64,000 nt of DNA. Source: Trichomonas tenax. Its lineage: Eukaryota; Parabasalia; Trichomonadida; Trichomonadidae. Shown piece after piece: positions 10,801-19,035 of this stretch. Location: the NCBI GenBank assembly GCA_023091735.1, contig JALKBU010000108.1, forward strand, positions 18,829-82,828. The letters are read 5' to 3'. Under the pieces are notes generated by a model. The model had not been told where the DNA came from, made no database searches, and saw only the letters and a list, made by a program, of their open reading frames with translations. The position numbers and the translations under genes were made by a program. How positions within the stretch are numbered: the stretch's first letter is position 1; each line of letters begins with the position of its first letter.

Positions 10801-12048
10801 GGAGAGAACGTCCATTGGATTCTTTCTTTTATTTTGATCTTCCTTTATATTTGTGTTCTATTGCGATTCTTCTCTGTTCAGTTCCACATTATCAAGAATT
10901 TGAAGCACCTCGTTTTGATATTGCACAGCAAATATACAGCAACAGTTTCTATAATGATGAACTTGCTTTCTGTTGAAAACTTCAGCAAAAAGAGCTTCAA
11001 CATTGAGCAAACAACAGATGTAATCACGGCACAGCTCAGAGATGTTGTTATCTTCTTCGATAGCAATTATCATATAACAAGAATGAATCAAATGGCTTCT
11101 GCGATGTTTGGATTCCTTCAAACGAACGAAGTATTAAAATTATCAACAATAATTCCAACAGAAGGTAACCAATACTTCTATTCATTCCTTCTTGCAATGA
11201 AGAGTCCCTACGGCATCAAAGCTAAGCGAAGCTTTGACTTCATTTGCGATACAAGAGAAAGACCGAGAACGAAGTTTAGTGGAACTTTAGTTCCTTTATT
11301 CACGAGTCCCATTGGAATGACATTTGCGATTTCTATGCGTGATCAGACAGAAATAATCGAAATGAAGAACGAGTTGAGTGTCTTAAGTCGCAGCATCCAC
11401 AGTTTATTAAGGCGTTTAGTTCCTCCTTACATCACCGAAGTCATAACTTCCGACACAATGCCTGAACAAATTCTTTCCAAGGAATCAGGCGTTCTCGCGA
11501 TGTGTTTGAAATGCAGTTCAGAGTTTGCACGCGGAGAAGATGATTTAGATGATGCAGATATGACACAAGTTTGTATTTCGATGATAGACAGAGTTCTCGA
11601 ACAATACAAAAGCATTTCAAGACTTCGAACATTGAACGGAACATTTTTATTCATTACTTCTCTCTTCGAACCAATGCCTCCAGAAAAAAGCGTTTCATCT
11701 CTTATAGACTTCGCAAGCGATGTTGCTTTATCCATAAACAACTACTTGGAGTATCAGTGGTTGGTTACTTGCACAATGGATTACGGAGGTCCAATTTATT
11801 CATGTTTAACAGGAATTACAAAGACACTCTTCGATGTTTTCGGCAAAGAACTCGTTGAGTGTTTCGACTTTTTAGATATAGCACCAGCAGGAAAGATATT
11901 ATTTACACAGAATGCGTATGAAAAATTACCGGATCACTCCAAAGTTGTCCAATTTTTACCTCCAAGATTTGTCAAAGAAAAACTTTACATTCTCAACAGT
12001 TACATTGGAATGAATTTTGGAAATGATGGCGGCCAATTCGATAGTTGA
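7870..12048 (+). CDS. Multi-pass membrane protein with PAS and degenerate adenylate/guanylate cyclase-like domain
   Basis: This 1,392-residue protein has hydrophobic segments near residues 70-110, 155-175, 215-305 (several), 560-585, 738-758, 843-867 and 980-1000, separated by helical soluble regions. A PAS-like domain lies at about 1055-1130 (VVIFFDSNYHITRMNQMASA). A coiled linker (EMKNELSVLSRSIHSLLRRL) and VPPYI lead into a cyclase-like C-terminus at about 1170-1385. The arrangement matches the large trichomonad family of membrane purinyl-cyclase-like proteins. However, the strand that normally holds the first metal-binding Asp (F-x-D-I) reads GVLAMCLKCSSEFARG, with no acidic residue. Catalysis is therefore doubtful and a pseudocyclase or regulatory role is likely. 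The start is the first ATG after an AT-rich leader with TTCAGATTTA. It is convergent with the next gene. Confidence 0.85.
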   Translation: MEKHGFRIWSNLCEWSKFFHFFHYISTKSEKSVYVRQHLQLLLPLYCGIKLSMLPLIMTFHESNMLNNVIGKILFQLISLGFIGIKYFNLLIFSFVLVFSLTLIYYYIRMDKMILHHSGTVINFILEEIAPILSNYASTGIQHFALEIAQGHPSYFSLILSLITYIILAFYTYIGASFRGVSLSVTSLSHSFWKHSHYFYLTQIPNMIQQFWILAYVWKYGLIFTISGSMLTALGMLIWCASIPFITKNSNIFAINVFGLPLTILIAELLYVMNYYNELVLLLFVVFFIVFWFLFLSHILFDFYCWIIMKRTNFSEHDLFDLDNIFQLPQIKPSLFMRLARLLIVKQFKDIHALLVAAIESDRDYELILECCKMLMVHSIIPYHLRQKIRDIDIRQFKFSSKPLLCEIQYFIDKLVDSPEDVEHSINIIEDMKQKTKIALYSFSNALCDATLAKKRFTCALNYALLSQKLMDMAEYSLDGNPLSMELNLSFSDYLLRIGGDFIRNMRLRKQAESIKTNFIKTDDENRLNLTAKNKTEKDEAELEQILSYQRALDSISHFPSKLLLIVAVIYGFFFLFPLISLSYYSSIGIINPDSYFSQQHAPTQFKIFCALSNLQKYIELYNLSELCDICYYVRPVSINAIVLYLNGILCPDDNLPIFDGAGENVSNFPDQFINFMANQIIYYENANSFQDRLTSSYWELARMNQVFDSLIERYLSCTRHIKDESNRRQYIASGSTSFVLLIVFICLIIFYYNPSISKMVDIFSGIEPQTLEEFRSNLFITIHRQQSTFETEIEVDNDGALDLEEIEDDENNHFGQSDYTDLIEHSAHAPIKLQWYDAAKPRTLIIYLVILFVIRYAFVPIVYFIYNRARKEFIDHNIKIHEEMDFISLILLEVSANFANISGVSGAHPGKIPRISKFNGNLLTGIDRWNLFVDNQSNLTREERITETFDMLTYIVPVFQNYHENYHYFADTYAKYGENVHWILSFILIFLYICVLLRFFSVQFHIIKNLKHLVLILHSKYTATVSIMMNLLSVENFSKKSFNIEQTTDVITAQLRDVVIFFDSNYHITRMNQMASAMFGFLQTNEVLKLSTIIPTEGNQYFYSFLLAMKSPYGIKAKRSFDFICDTRERPRTKFSGTLVPLFTSPIGMTFAISMRDQTEIIEMKNELSVLSRSIHSLLRRLVPPYITEVITSDTMPEQILSKESGVLAMCLKCSSEFARGEDDLDDADMTQVCISMIDRVLEQYKSISRLRTLNGTFLFITSLFEPMPPEKSVSSLIDFASDVALSINNYLEYQWLVTCTMDYGGPIYSCLTGITKTLFDVFGKELVECFDFLDIAPAGKILFTQNAYEKLPDHSKVVQFLPPRFVKEKLYILNSYIGMNFGNDGGQFDS

Positions 12049-12369
12049 TATTATCAAATATTGTTTGTATTTTTAAAACAGTTTTTAAAATGATTATTTT
12101 TAAAAAATTTTTCATTAAAAACTCATTATAGGAGAAATAAATGTCAATACAACTCTATGAATTTAAAGTAACTTCTAATAGAACCTATATACATATATAT
12201 TTAACTTTATATACTATCTATTTATACTTATAAAATGAAACACTACTGCTTCTGAATTGAGATATAGTATCTTTAAACTAATCAATGATAACTTCTTTTG
12301 AATATCATTTCAAAATATTATTATATAATAAGAATCGCATTGTTGATGTCTTAAAATTAAACACATTTT
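12049..12369. other. Convergent AT-rich spacer
   Basis: This 321-bp spacer lies between two genes whose 3' ends face each other. It holds short A/T runs and tata repeats. I see no gene, hairpin or motif beyond presumed 3' ends. Confidence 0.6.
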
Positions 12370-15300
12370 CTATTTATATAACTTGTCGAGGGCTTCAATC
12401 TTATGACCTGAAAGGTATTGAGAGATTGCCTCGTTAAGGTTCTTGTCTTCAATCATTCTTTGACCCATCAAAATGTCTGTTCTAAAGCTGTCTCTATCTG
12501 GCTCTTCGACGAACTCCTTCATGCAGCGGTCGTATATGAGGAATGGAATAAACTTCCTTGGAGCGAATTTGACGTATTCAATGGCCATTGATTCACCAAT
12601 CTTCTTTGCTGTTGCGCATTTCATCATTAATTTGCGCCATGCATCAATAAACTGCATAATCGCATAGTGATCAAAGCCCATGTTGTTCGCGAGCCATCCG
12701 AGACAAGCAATCAAAGCTTCTTCAGCGGATTTCTCTTTGTCAACATTCTTTGCTAAAACTTTTGCATATGCGCGTGTTCCTGCTTCGAAAATTCTTGCGT
12801 TCTTGAAACTGAGCATCAATTGCGTGATGTTGAACAAGAACTCGAACTGTGGAGATTGAACGCTTGAATGAGGAATTGCATCTTCTGTCATTGTCAAAGC
12901 ATATGTCAACTGCGAAGGATCATTAAATGAAATGGGATCATTGAAGCAGTTGTACATTATAACGCTGTGCAAATATCTAAGTTCTGGCTGTCTTAATATT
13001 GCTTGAAGGAGTTTGGAATATGATACAATAACTGGAGGTAAATACTGCCATTGCTTTGATATATCTATTATTGGTTCAATTGATTGCTTCAGTGCAACTA
13101 AAGCATCATCAGCGCCATATGAATGAACAATCTGGAAAGCAAGTCTGATACTGCTGAGAATTCCGCTTGGAAGTTCTGAATTCAAGTATTCTATGATTGT
13201 ATCGGATATTGCTGTTGTTGTTCTCTTTGCTTTTCTTGCTTTGATGATAATTTTCATTTGCTCGAATATCGACAAAACAAGTTGCGTGCAGCCGGATGCA
13301 GCATTGTAATACTTCTTGATGACAGCGTTGTGATCATGCGATGTTCCTCCGTAAGCGACAACAGCGTAAAGAACACGAGCAGCAATTCTTATGTCGACAT
13401 CGCTTGTGAGGCTGTTCATGAATTCGAAGATCTTGTCTCGGATTTCTTTAGAGTTCTTCAATGCATGCGCGAGAATTGCAACAGCAGATAATGTTGCGTG
13501 CAGTTTCTTCTTCTTGAACTCCAAGTTGAGAAGCTTTGGCAAAATCTTATCACGAATCTTTTCAAGATCTGCACCTCGAAGAGAAACGATGAATCTGCAA
13601 AGGAAGAATAAATGATTCTTCTTAATTTTCTCGAGCGCAAGGAACTGATTAATGAATTCGTCAATGTTATAAAGTGCCCAAGCGAATGTTCCATCTTCTT
13701 TTCCTCTATCAATGTCTTTAATAGAGAAAGCTTTCTCGATATGTGGAATCTGATCTTTCTCTAGTTTATAAACGATATTGAAGATTGGAAGAGCGCACTT
13801 TGGAGACATAGGCATCTTCGAGAAATCAATTTTCTCATTCTCCATGAAAGACTCCATCAATGAGACTTCAATTAAGTCAGAGCGTCCGATTGCTGAGTTG
13901 TAAGCAGAAATATCCTGCCAAGTATCCAAATTAGGAATGTTGACATTTGTATCATTGTGAATCTTGGGCTTTGCTGTGCATCTTGACTCTAGATTGACAA
14001 ATTCTTGTTCATAGCGTTTAACGAAGTTTTTGTGTTTGTTCTTGGACATCTTGATGAACGTGTAAGCTTTTTCTGGTGGCAATGAAGACAAAAACTCCTG
14101 AATTTGATCTCTGTATTGATCGTGAAGAGCCCCAAGGAATGCGGCATAGCTGTAGAGATCTTTAGCAGATAAGTTGTTCTGGTTTTGGATGAAGAAGAAA
14201 CAGTTCTTTGTTATAGTGTCCAAAAATCCTCTTGGAAGGTTTCCAGGATTCATCTTGAAGAGCGCAATTTCAGCCCACAAAGCGTGAACATGAGGACTGT
14301 TGACGTTATTGAGATTGGAGAATAAAGACTTAACCAATGATATCCTTTCATCCTCTTTTAATTCTTTGAAGTTCTTAAGCATGAAAGATGAACATAAATC
14401 AGGGAAGAACCTGAATAATCTTTCGCAAGCACTGATCAAAAACTTTCTATCGACAACACCAAACTTCAAACTGAGAACGAATTTGGCAGCAGCGTAAACT
14501 GGCTGAAGCTGTGAACTTGTTGTGTGCGAATTCTTTTCTGTAATATCAACTGGATGATGCACGAGATAATCGAACAACATCGCCGAATATTTCGTCAATA
14601 TGTCTTCTGGTATTGTGATTGGTTTCGATTGTCCTGTTAAATACTGAATACCGTAGTGAATAAATATGACTGCTGTTTGAATCAAATCAGCCAAAACTAA
14701 AACTTTGTTATTCGTGTGATCAAAGTGTGAAAGGAAAATGAATAAATCAGATAAAAGTTCGATATCATCAAATTGTTGATATAGTTCATACGTGCAATCA
14801 ACAAATCCATGCAAAATTTGTAAATCTTGTGATGATCCTTCAAGGATGTCATTCAAGATGCAAATATGCGTGTGGACATCATCGATATCAAAGAAATTAG
14901 TGCTGAACCATATATCATGCGCTATTTCTTCGATATAATCAGGAGCAAGAAGCCTCAAGAACGAAATCGCTTCAGAAGCAAATTGTCTGTTGGGATTTGC
15001 TGCATACTGTATTAACTTCTCGCGAATCTTCTTTTGTCCGTCGCTTCCAAAAACCAATGTATAATAATGATTATTGATGCTTTGCAAAACACGAAGAATC
15101 TCTGAAGAATGATACCACGATTGCTCTTTGCAGAGAAGTGTCGAATTGAGCAAGAAATAGAATTTCGTTGATTTTGTGTATTTTAAGATATAATTTGCGC
15201 ATTTTGATATTGATCTTAATATTGATGAAAAATGGCAAATGTCTTTGGAATAGACATCATACAGGATATCGATTATCTTGTAAAGATTTTCTAAACTCGT

Positions 15301-16311
15301 TGTTTTTGATGCAATTCTTCCTAATGTTTCGACTTTAACGCCAACAACTGTAGAAAGATTATTAGCATCTGGAGTAAGCAATTCTAATGGTAAATTCAAC
15401 GTGTAAAATGTTGGATCATTAACATGATTTGTAAAATCGAATGAAATTGTTTTTTCATCGAGTGTTAGATCAATAATGTTATTGCCTTTGTATTCTATAG
15501 TAAGTCCTTTGTTCATTGTCGATAAAATTATAAAGATATCTGTTCTCGTTGAAAATGAAGTATTTTCAAGTAAATAATTGAACGCTGCAACCTGCGCAGG
15601 TCTGAATCTTTCGTCCAAAACAACATTTCCTGCATAAACAAAGTATGCCGATATGCTTATAAATTTCAAACTCCAATTATGTTCTTCTCCTGCAATAAGA
15701 AGCTGATTAATTAACGCTTTTCTGTTTTTGTTGTAAACAGATAAAGACGCCGACAAAAGGTTTCTTTCGCCTGTATTGATGGCCGCTCGAATATATTTTG
15801 CAAAGAATAATTCAAACCAGTCTTTGCTCAAAAGACTGATGTTTCCGATGATATTTGAGATCCTGTCAGACGAAAGAACAGAGTTTTGGAAGAATTGGTG
15901 GAAAATTGGCGTAGATAATAAAAATTCTTGAAGATTTAGCGGGGAGATACAGTTTGTGAGATATGCAAACACTGCAACAATGAGCGTAGAGTCGCATTCA
16001 TCACTCGTAAAGTTTCTAACTATTTCAGAAAACGCGTTGCATAATTGATTTGTGTAAAATGACGAAACCTTAAGCAGAAACACTGTTATCGACGCATATA
16101 TGAAGTTTTTGATCTGTGATGATTTGATTTTAGTCAATTCAAGATATGTGTTGAATATTTTGTAAAAATGTCGCTCTATCACTTGATTATCGAGATTTTT
16201 GAATAATCCAGCACATATTCCCTTTTGGAAGGCACTGACCTCCTCAACAATTTCCTTCTGACTCAATCCACGGCTCGGAATTTGCTCAAAATTAAACAAA
16301 ATCTCATTCAT
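12370..16311 (-). CDS. Large helical-repeat (ARM/HEAT-like) protein of unknown function
   Basis: This 1,313-residue, mostly alpha-helical protein begins MNEILFNFEQIPSRGLSQKE. The composition (Leu/Ile/Lys/Asn/Ser, regularly spaced hydrophobics such as LNLEFKKKKLHATLSAVAIL) suggests an ARM/HEAT-type scaffold. I find no catalytic motif, membrane segment or signal peptide, and I cannot place it in a named family. The ATG at 16311 follows TCAAAACTTGACATTTTTTGG, an initiator-like leader. An array of TGACATGTAAA-type motifs lies 130-200 bp upstream. Codon use and continuous coding look normal, so the gene is probably functional. It could be a conserved eukaryotic HEAT scaffold too diverged to recognise by eye. 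Confidence 0.75.
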   Translation of the reverse strand: MNEILFNFEQIPSRGLSQKEIVEEVSAFQKGICAGLFKNLDNQVIERHFYKIFNTYLELTKIKSSQIKNFIYASITVFLLKVSSFYTNQLCNAFSEIVRNFTSDECDSTLIVAVFAYLTNCISPLNLQEFLLSTPIFHQFFQNSVLSSDRISNIIGNISLLSKDWFELFFAKYIRAAINTGERNLLSASLSVYNKNRKALINQLLIAGEEHNWSLKFISISAYFVYAGNVVLDERFRPAQVAAFNYLLENTSFSTRTDIFIILSTMNKGLTIEYKGNNIIDLTLDEKTISFDFTNHVNDPTFYTLNLPLELLTPDANNLSTVVGVKVETLGRIASKTTSLENLYKIIDILYDVYSKDICHFSSILRSISKCANYILKYTKSTKFYFLLNSTLLCKEQSWYHSSEILRVLQSINNHYYTLVFGSDGQKKIREKLIQYAANPNRQFASEAISFLRLLAPDYIEEIAHDIWFSTNFFDIDDVHTHICILNDILEGSSQDLQILHGFVDCTYELYQQFDDIELLSDLFIFLSHFDHTNNKVLVLADLIQTAVIFIHYGIQYLTGQSKPITIPEDILTKYSAMLFDYLVHHPVDITEKNSHTTSSQLQPVYAAAKFVLSLKFGVVDRKFLISACERLFRFFPDLCSSFMLKNFKELKEDERISLVKSLFSNLNNVNSPHVHALWAEIALFKMNPGNLPRGFLDTITKNCFFFIQNQNNLSAKDLYSYAAFLGALHDQYRDQIQEFLSSLPPEKAYTFIKMSKNKHKNFVKRYEQEFVNLESRCTAKPKIHNDTNVNIPNLDTWQDISAYNSAIGRSDLIEVSLMESFMENEKIDFSKMPMSPKCALPIFNIVYKLEKDQIPHIEKAFSIKDIDRGKEDGTFAWALYNIDEFINQFLALEKIKKNHLFFLCRFIVSLRGADLEKIRDKILPKLLNLEFKKKKLHATLSAVAILAHALKNSKEIRDKIFEFMNSLTSDVDIRIAARVLYAVVAYGGTSHDHNAVIKKYYNAASGCTQLVLSIFEQMKIIIKARKAKRTTTAISDTIIEYLNSELPSGILSSIRLAFQIVHSYGADDALVALKQSIEPIIDISKQWQYLPPVIVSYSKLLQAILRQPELRYLHSVIMYNCFNDPISFNDPSQLTYALTMTEDAIPHSSVQSPQFEFLFNITQLMLSFKNARIFEAGTRAYAKVLAKNVDKEKSAEEALIACLGWLANNMGFDHYAIMQFIDAWRKLMMKCATAKKIGESMAIEYVKFAPRKFIPFLIYDRCMKEFVEEPDRDSFRTDILMGQRMIEDKNLNEAISQYLSGHKIEALDKLYK

Positions 16312-16440
16312 CCAAAAAATGTCAAGTTTTGATATCTAAACTTTTATTCCAATTTTGTAATTTTTAGCCTTTATAAGGTGGCTAGACGCTATGTGCACAA
16401 GAATTTTGGCTTAATACATATATGACACTTATCAACAATA

Positions 16441-16515
16441 TGACATGTAAATCATTCAATTTATTATAATATCGACAAGTAAAGTTATCAAACCAATCAG
16501 TATTGACATGTAAAA
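16441..16515 (-). repeat. 31-32-bp-spaced TTTACATGTCA motif array
   Basis: Read on the plus strand, TGACATGTAAAT (16441), CGACAAGTAAAG (16473) and TTGACATGTAAAAA (16503) occur in the same orientation. Equivalent bases fall at 16448, 16480 and 16511, so the spacing is 32 and 31 bp. It lies in the spacer between the acyltransferase pseudogene and the start of the 12370-16311 gene, about 130-200 bp upstream of that start. The rest of this 460-bp spacer is plain AT-rich sequence. Confidence 0.5.
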
Positions 16516-16773
16516 ATTCAGGTATTATATTTCTGATTAAGAATACATCTAAACGATTTCTCCATCATCCATGTTTTAAATTTTCACAGTATAACCATTT
16601 CATAACTTTGCTATTGCAAAAATAGCAAACAATATTTATTATTAAAAATATCTCGATATCAAGATCGCAAACAAGAATAAATTCATGATCAAAAATTCGA
16701 AATTATCTCAAAGCTATTCATTGATCGCATAATAGTGTTGATTGCATTAAATTGTATTTTATTAAATTGATTT

Positions 16774-18022
16774 TTAGTAATATAGACTATATCTGAATAG
16801 ATTTAACAACTTCTTTTGGAAGTCAATGATCATTTGAACTGCAGATTCGATTTTGTCATCGAATTTGATATTCTCAAGAACAAATTTCACAGACTCAGCG
16901 AAGTATTCTGCCTCTCTTGCAGGGAAATGAGACGGTTCGAAGTTGTATCTGAACATTAAGAACTTTCCGGCTTCGCTTTTGCGAGTGTGTGAGAAAATTG
17001 TTGCTTGAGGATTCCATTGATTTTCAAATCCTTCTGTGTGAACAACAACATCAGCAATTGGCTTCCAGAACTTGAGTTTTCCAATGTGTGACAAGTGAAT
17101 GTATGCCCAGTCGCCCTGTTGGACCCAGTCCTTAAATCCCTTGATTTCTGATTGATCTGTTGTTTGAGTCAATCTTAGACAATGAGTGTTGTACCTTCTG
17201 TTGAAAACTTGGCGCATTCTTGAAGCGAGTTGGCCAAAGGTTTCATTTGGAGAAGCTTCTGCGCTTACATCGAGATTTGACATTTGAAGTGGACGTTCGA
17301 AATCAATCTTCGTTGATTTGCGTAAATCAACGCATGTTGTGATTCCCCACTTTGTATACTCTCCATTCATCGCTGTGGCAGAGAGCATTTGCGATGTCCA
17401 CAGATATTCAGTTAATTTGTGTAATTTCTGTGTGCTTGGATCGTGACATGCCAATTTTTCAAACGGAATACTCTTTTGTATGAATTGGCTTGGCCTGTAA
17501 TGTGATTTATCTTCAGCATAGTGATGAAGAAGACGTGAAATATCTTGAATATTTGTCTCAGGAAGCGGTCTGTTCCTTATTTCCTCCTCAAAGAGACTCT
17601 CCTGGCTATAGAACTTAGTGACGCGTTCTTTTGGAATGTTTTTGTTTTGAAGAGCTTCAACCAATTGGAATAAGAAAACTCCATCGGTGAAAGAGTGTGA
17701 AGCGTCAATGACAATTTTGTTGTCGCTGACAAATATAGTCGCGAGAGCGTTAGTATATGGAGATCTGTTCTGCGTAAGTTGTCGCTAATTCAAGTATTGT
17801 CTACGAATTTTGGAATCTTCTTGATCTTGATTGGTTCATCTGAGGATGCAATTTCGTTCTTGCCAACAAGTTTTGTGTGTAATCCAGCAAATGAGAGATC
17901 TAACATGACGACGTATTCATTAACAACGGATTTATCAGTGAATTCGAGGCTAATTGGACGTGGCAGTCGAATGGAATCAGGCACGCCTCAAGAAATCGAA
18001 GCTTTCTGTATGGTTTGATCAT
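16774..18022 (-). pseudogene. HXXXDG acyltransferase-like protein (condensation/alcohol-acetyltransferase fold), frameshifted
   Basis: The coding matter lies in three frames. A start MIKPYRKLRFLEA begins at 18022. A middle block (17984-17793, with RLPRPISLEF) follows in a second frame. A long third block runs from about 17760 to 16774. The third block carries the acyl-transfer motif DASHSFTDG (H-x-x-x-D-G) just upstream of FQLVEALQNKN, and ends with FLMFRYNFEPSHFPAREAEY. Together these span a normal single-enzyme length (about 410 codons). At least two frameshifts are needed, near 17985-18000 and 17755-17792. The HXXXDG motif is that of CoA-dependent acyltransferases such as alcohol O-acetyltransferase, wax-ester synthase and condensation domains. 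The catalytic His and Asp survive. Recent decay or assembly indels are both possible. A gene-finder would see only the 297-codon remnant. Confidence 0.65.
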
Positions 18023-19035
18023 TGATGAAACTCAGAAAAAATAAAAATGTTGTTTACCAACACACAGTGCTTTCATATCAGAAACGCATCAATTTTATCA
18101 TTTTCTCGCATTTTGCAGATGATCTATTGGCATTTCGCTATTGAACTTCTGTAATTTCAAATTTGAAATTTCAAAAACTAATTTAAGGTAGTTTCTCTTC
18201 ATATTTTAATAGGCAACTCCATGGTGATTGTTGTACATCAGAGTTTGAAGATTTATATAAGTGTTTGTGATTTGAATCTCATCGAAATGTGATGAATCTA
18301 ATTCTGGTGGCTATTTGGTGTTCACTTTCATTCTCATGAATGCAGATATCATTTCTCAATTCTCACATTTTGAATTTGGACATTTTAGCCTAAAGAATAA
18401 TGAAATGCCATCTTCATATATCAGATTTTCTTTTTTGAGAGAGTTACAAGCATTGCATAGACCGTAGGCAATAATGGTGAATACTCATATAGCATAAATA
18501 TTTGACTTGATGTTATCAAATTAAATATCTAAAAATAAATATGGAGAATTGATGTAAGCTGGCCTACTGTCTCGCGAACTTCACTGTATTTTGATTGGAG
18601 GCGATTTGAAATATATTTTCCGATGACCTTTAATCTTATCGGAAAAAATTTTGAGAGCAATAAAATTAATGGTGGAGATTTTAAAAATGTGACATTATTT
18701 TATGTGAGGAGATTTTTTCTCCTTTTTCGTATATTTTATAGGAAGCATAACGATGTCACCCCCGCAAAAGACTGGAACATCTACTTCAATCCAGAAAGAC
18801 CAGACAAATCGTGTTACAGACGAAATAACACCTGCAATATCGATAATGAAGCAGTTTTTATTACATATTCGAAACTAAATTCCAAAATGACAATGATGGA
18901 GAATTTTTACCAAATTTAAGATTTTTATCCATATATTTGATTTTAAGATAATTTATGGGATTTTAGATATATAATGTATGTAACCCATATTTTACAAATA
19001 TATTGCGATTTTGAAACAAAAATACAAAACATAAT
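18023..19035. other. 1-kb spacer
   Basis: This AT-rich spacer lies between the acyltransferase pseudogene and the 3' end of the IQ/Sfi1-like gene. The only coding-like patch is the 41-codon ORF at 18753-18878, listed separately. Confidence 0.5.
18753..18878 (+). pseudogene. Possible N-terminal relic of a larger protein (41 codons)
   Basis: An ATG ORF starting MSPPQKTGTSTSIQKDQT stands out from the spacer by its richer, coding-like base composition and Ser/Thr-rich polar start. Such N-termini are common in trichomonad multi-span membrane cyclase-like proteins. It stops after 41 codons and the sequence after it is spacer-like. It may be the surviving 5' end of a lost gene. Evidence is compositional only. 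Confidence 0.25.

Noticed and set aside
18623..18919. 98-codon plus-strand ORF as a gene
   Set aside because: The coding-like signal inside it is in another frame (18753-18878), so the long frame is a shadow.
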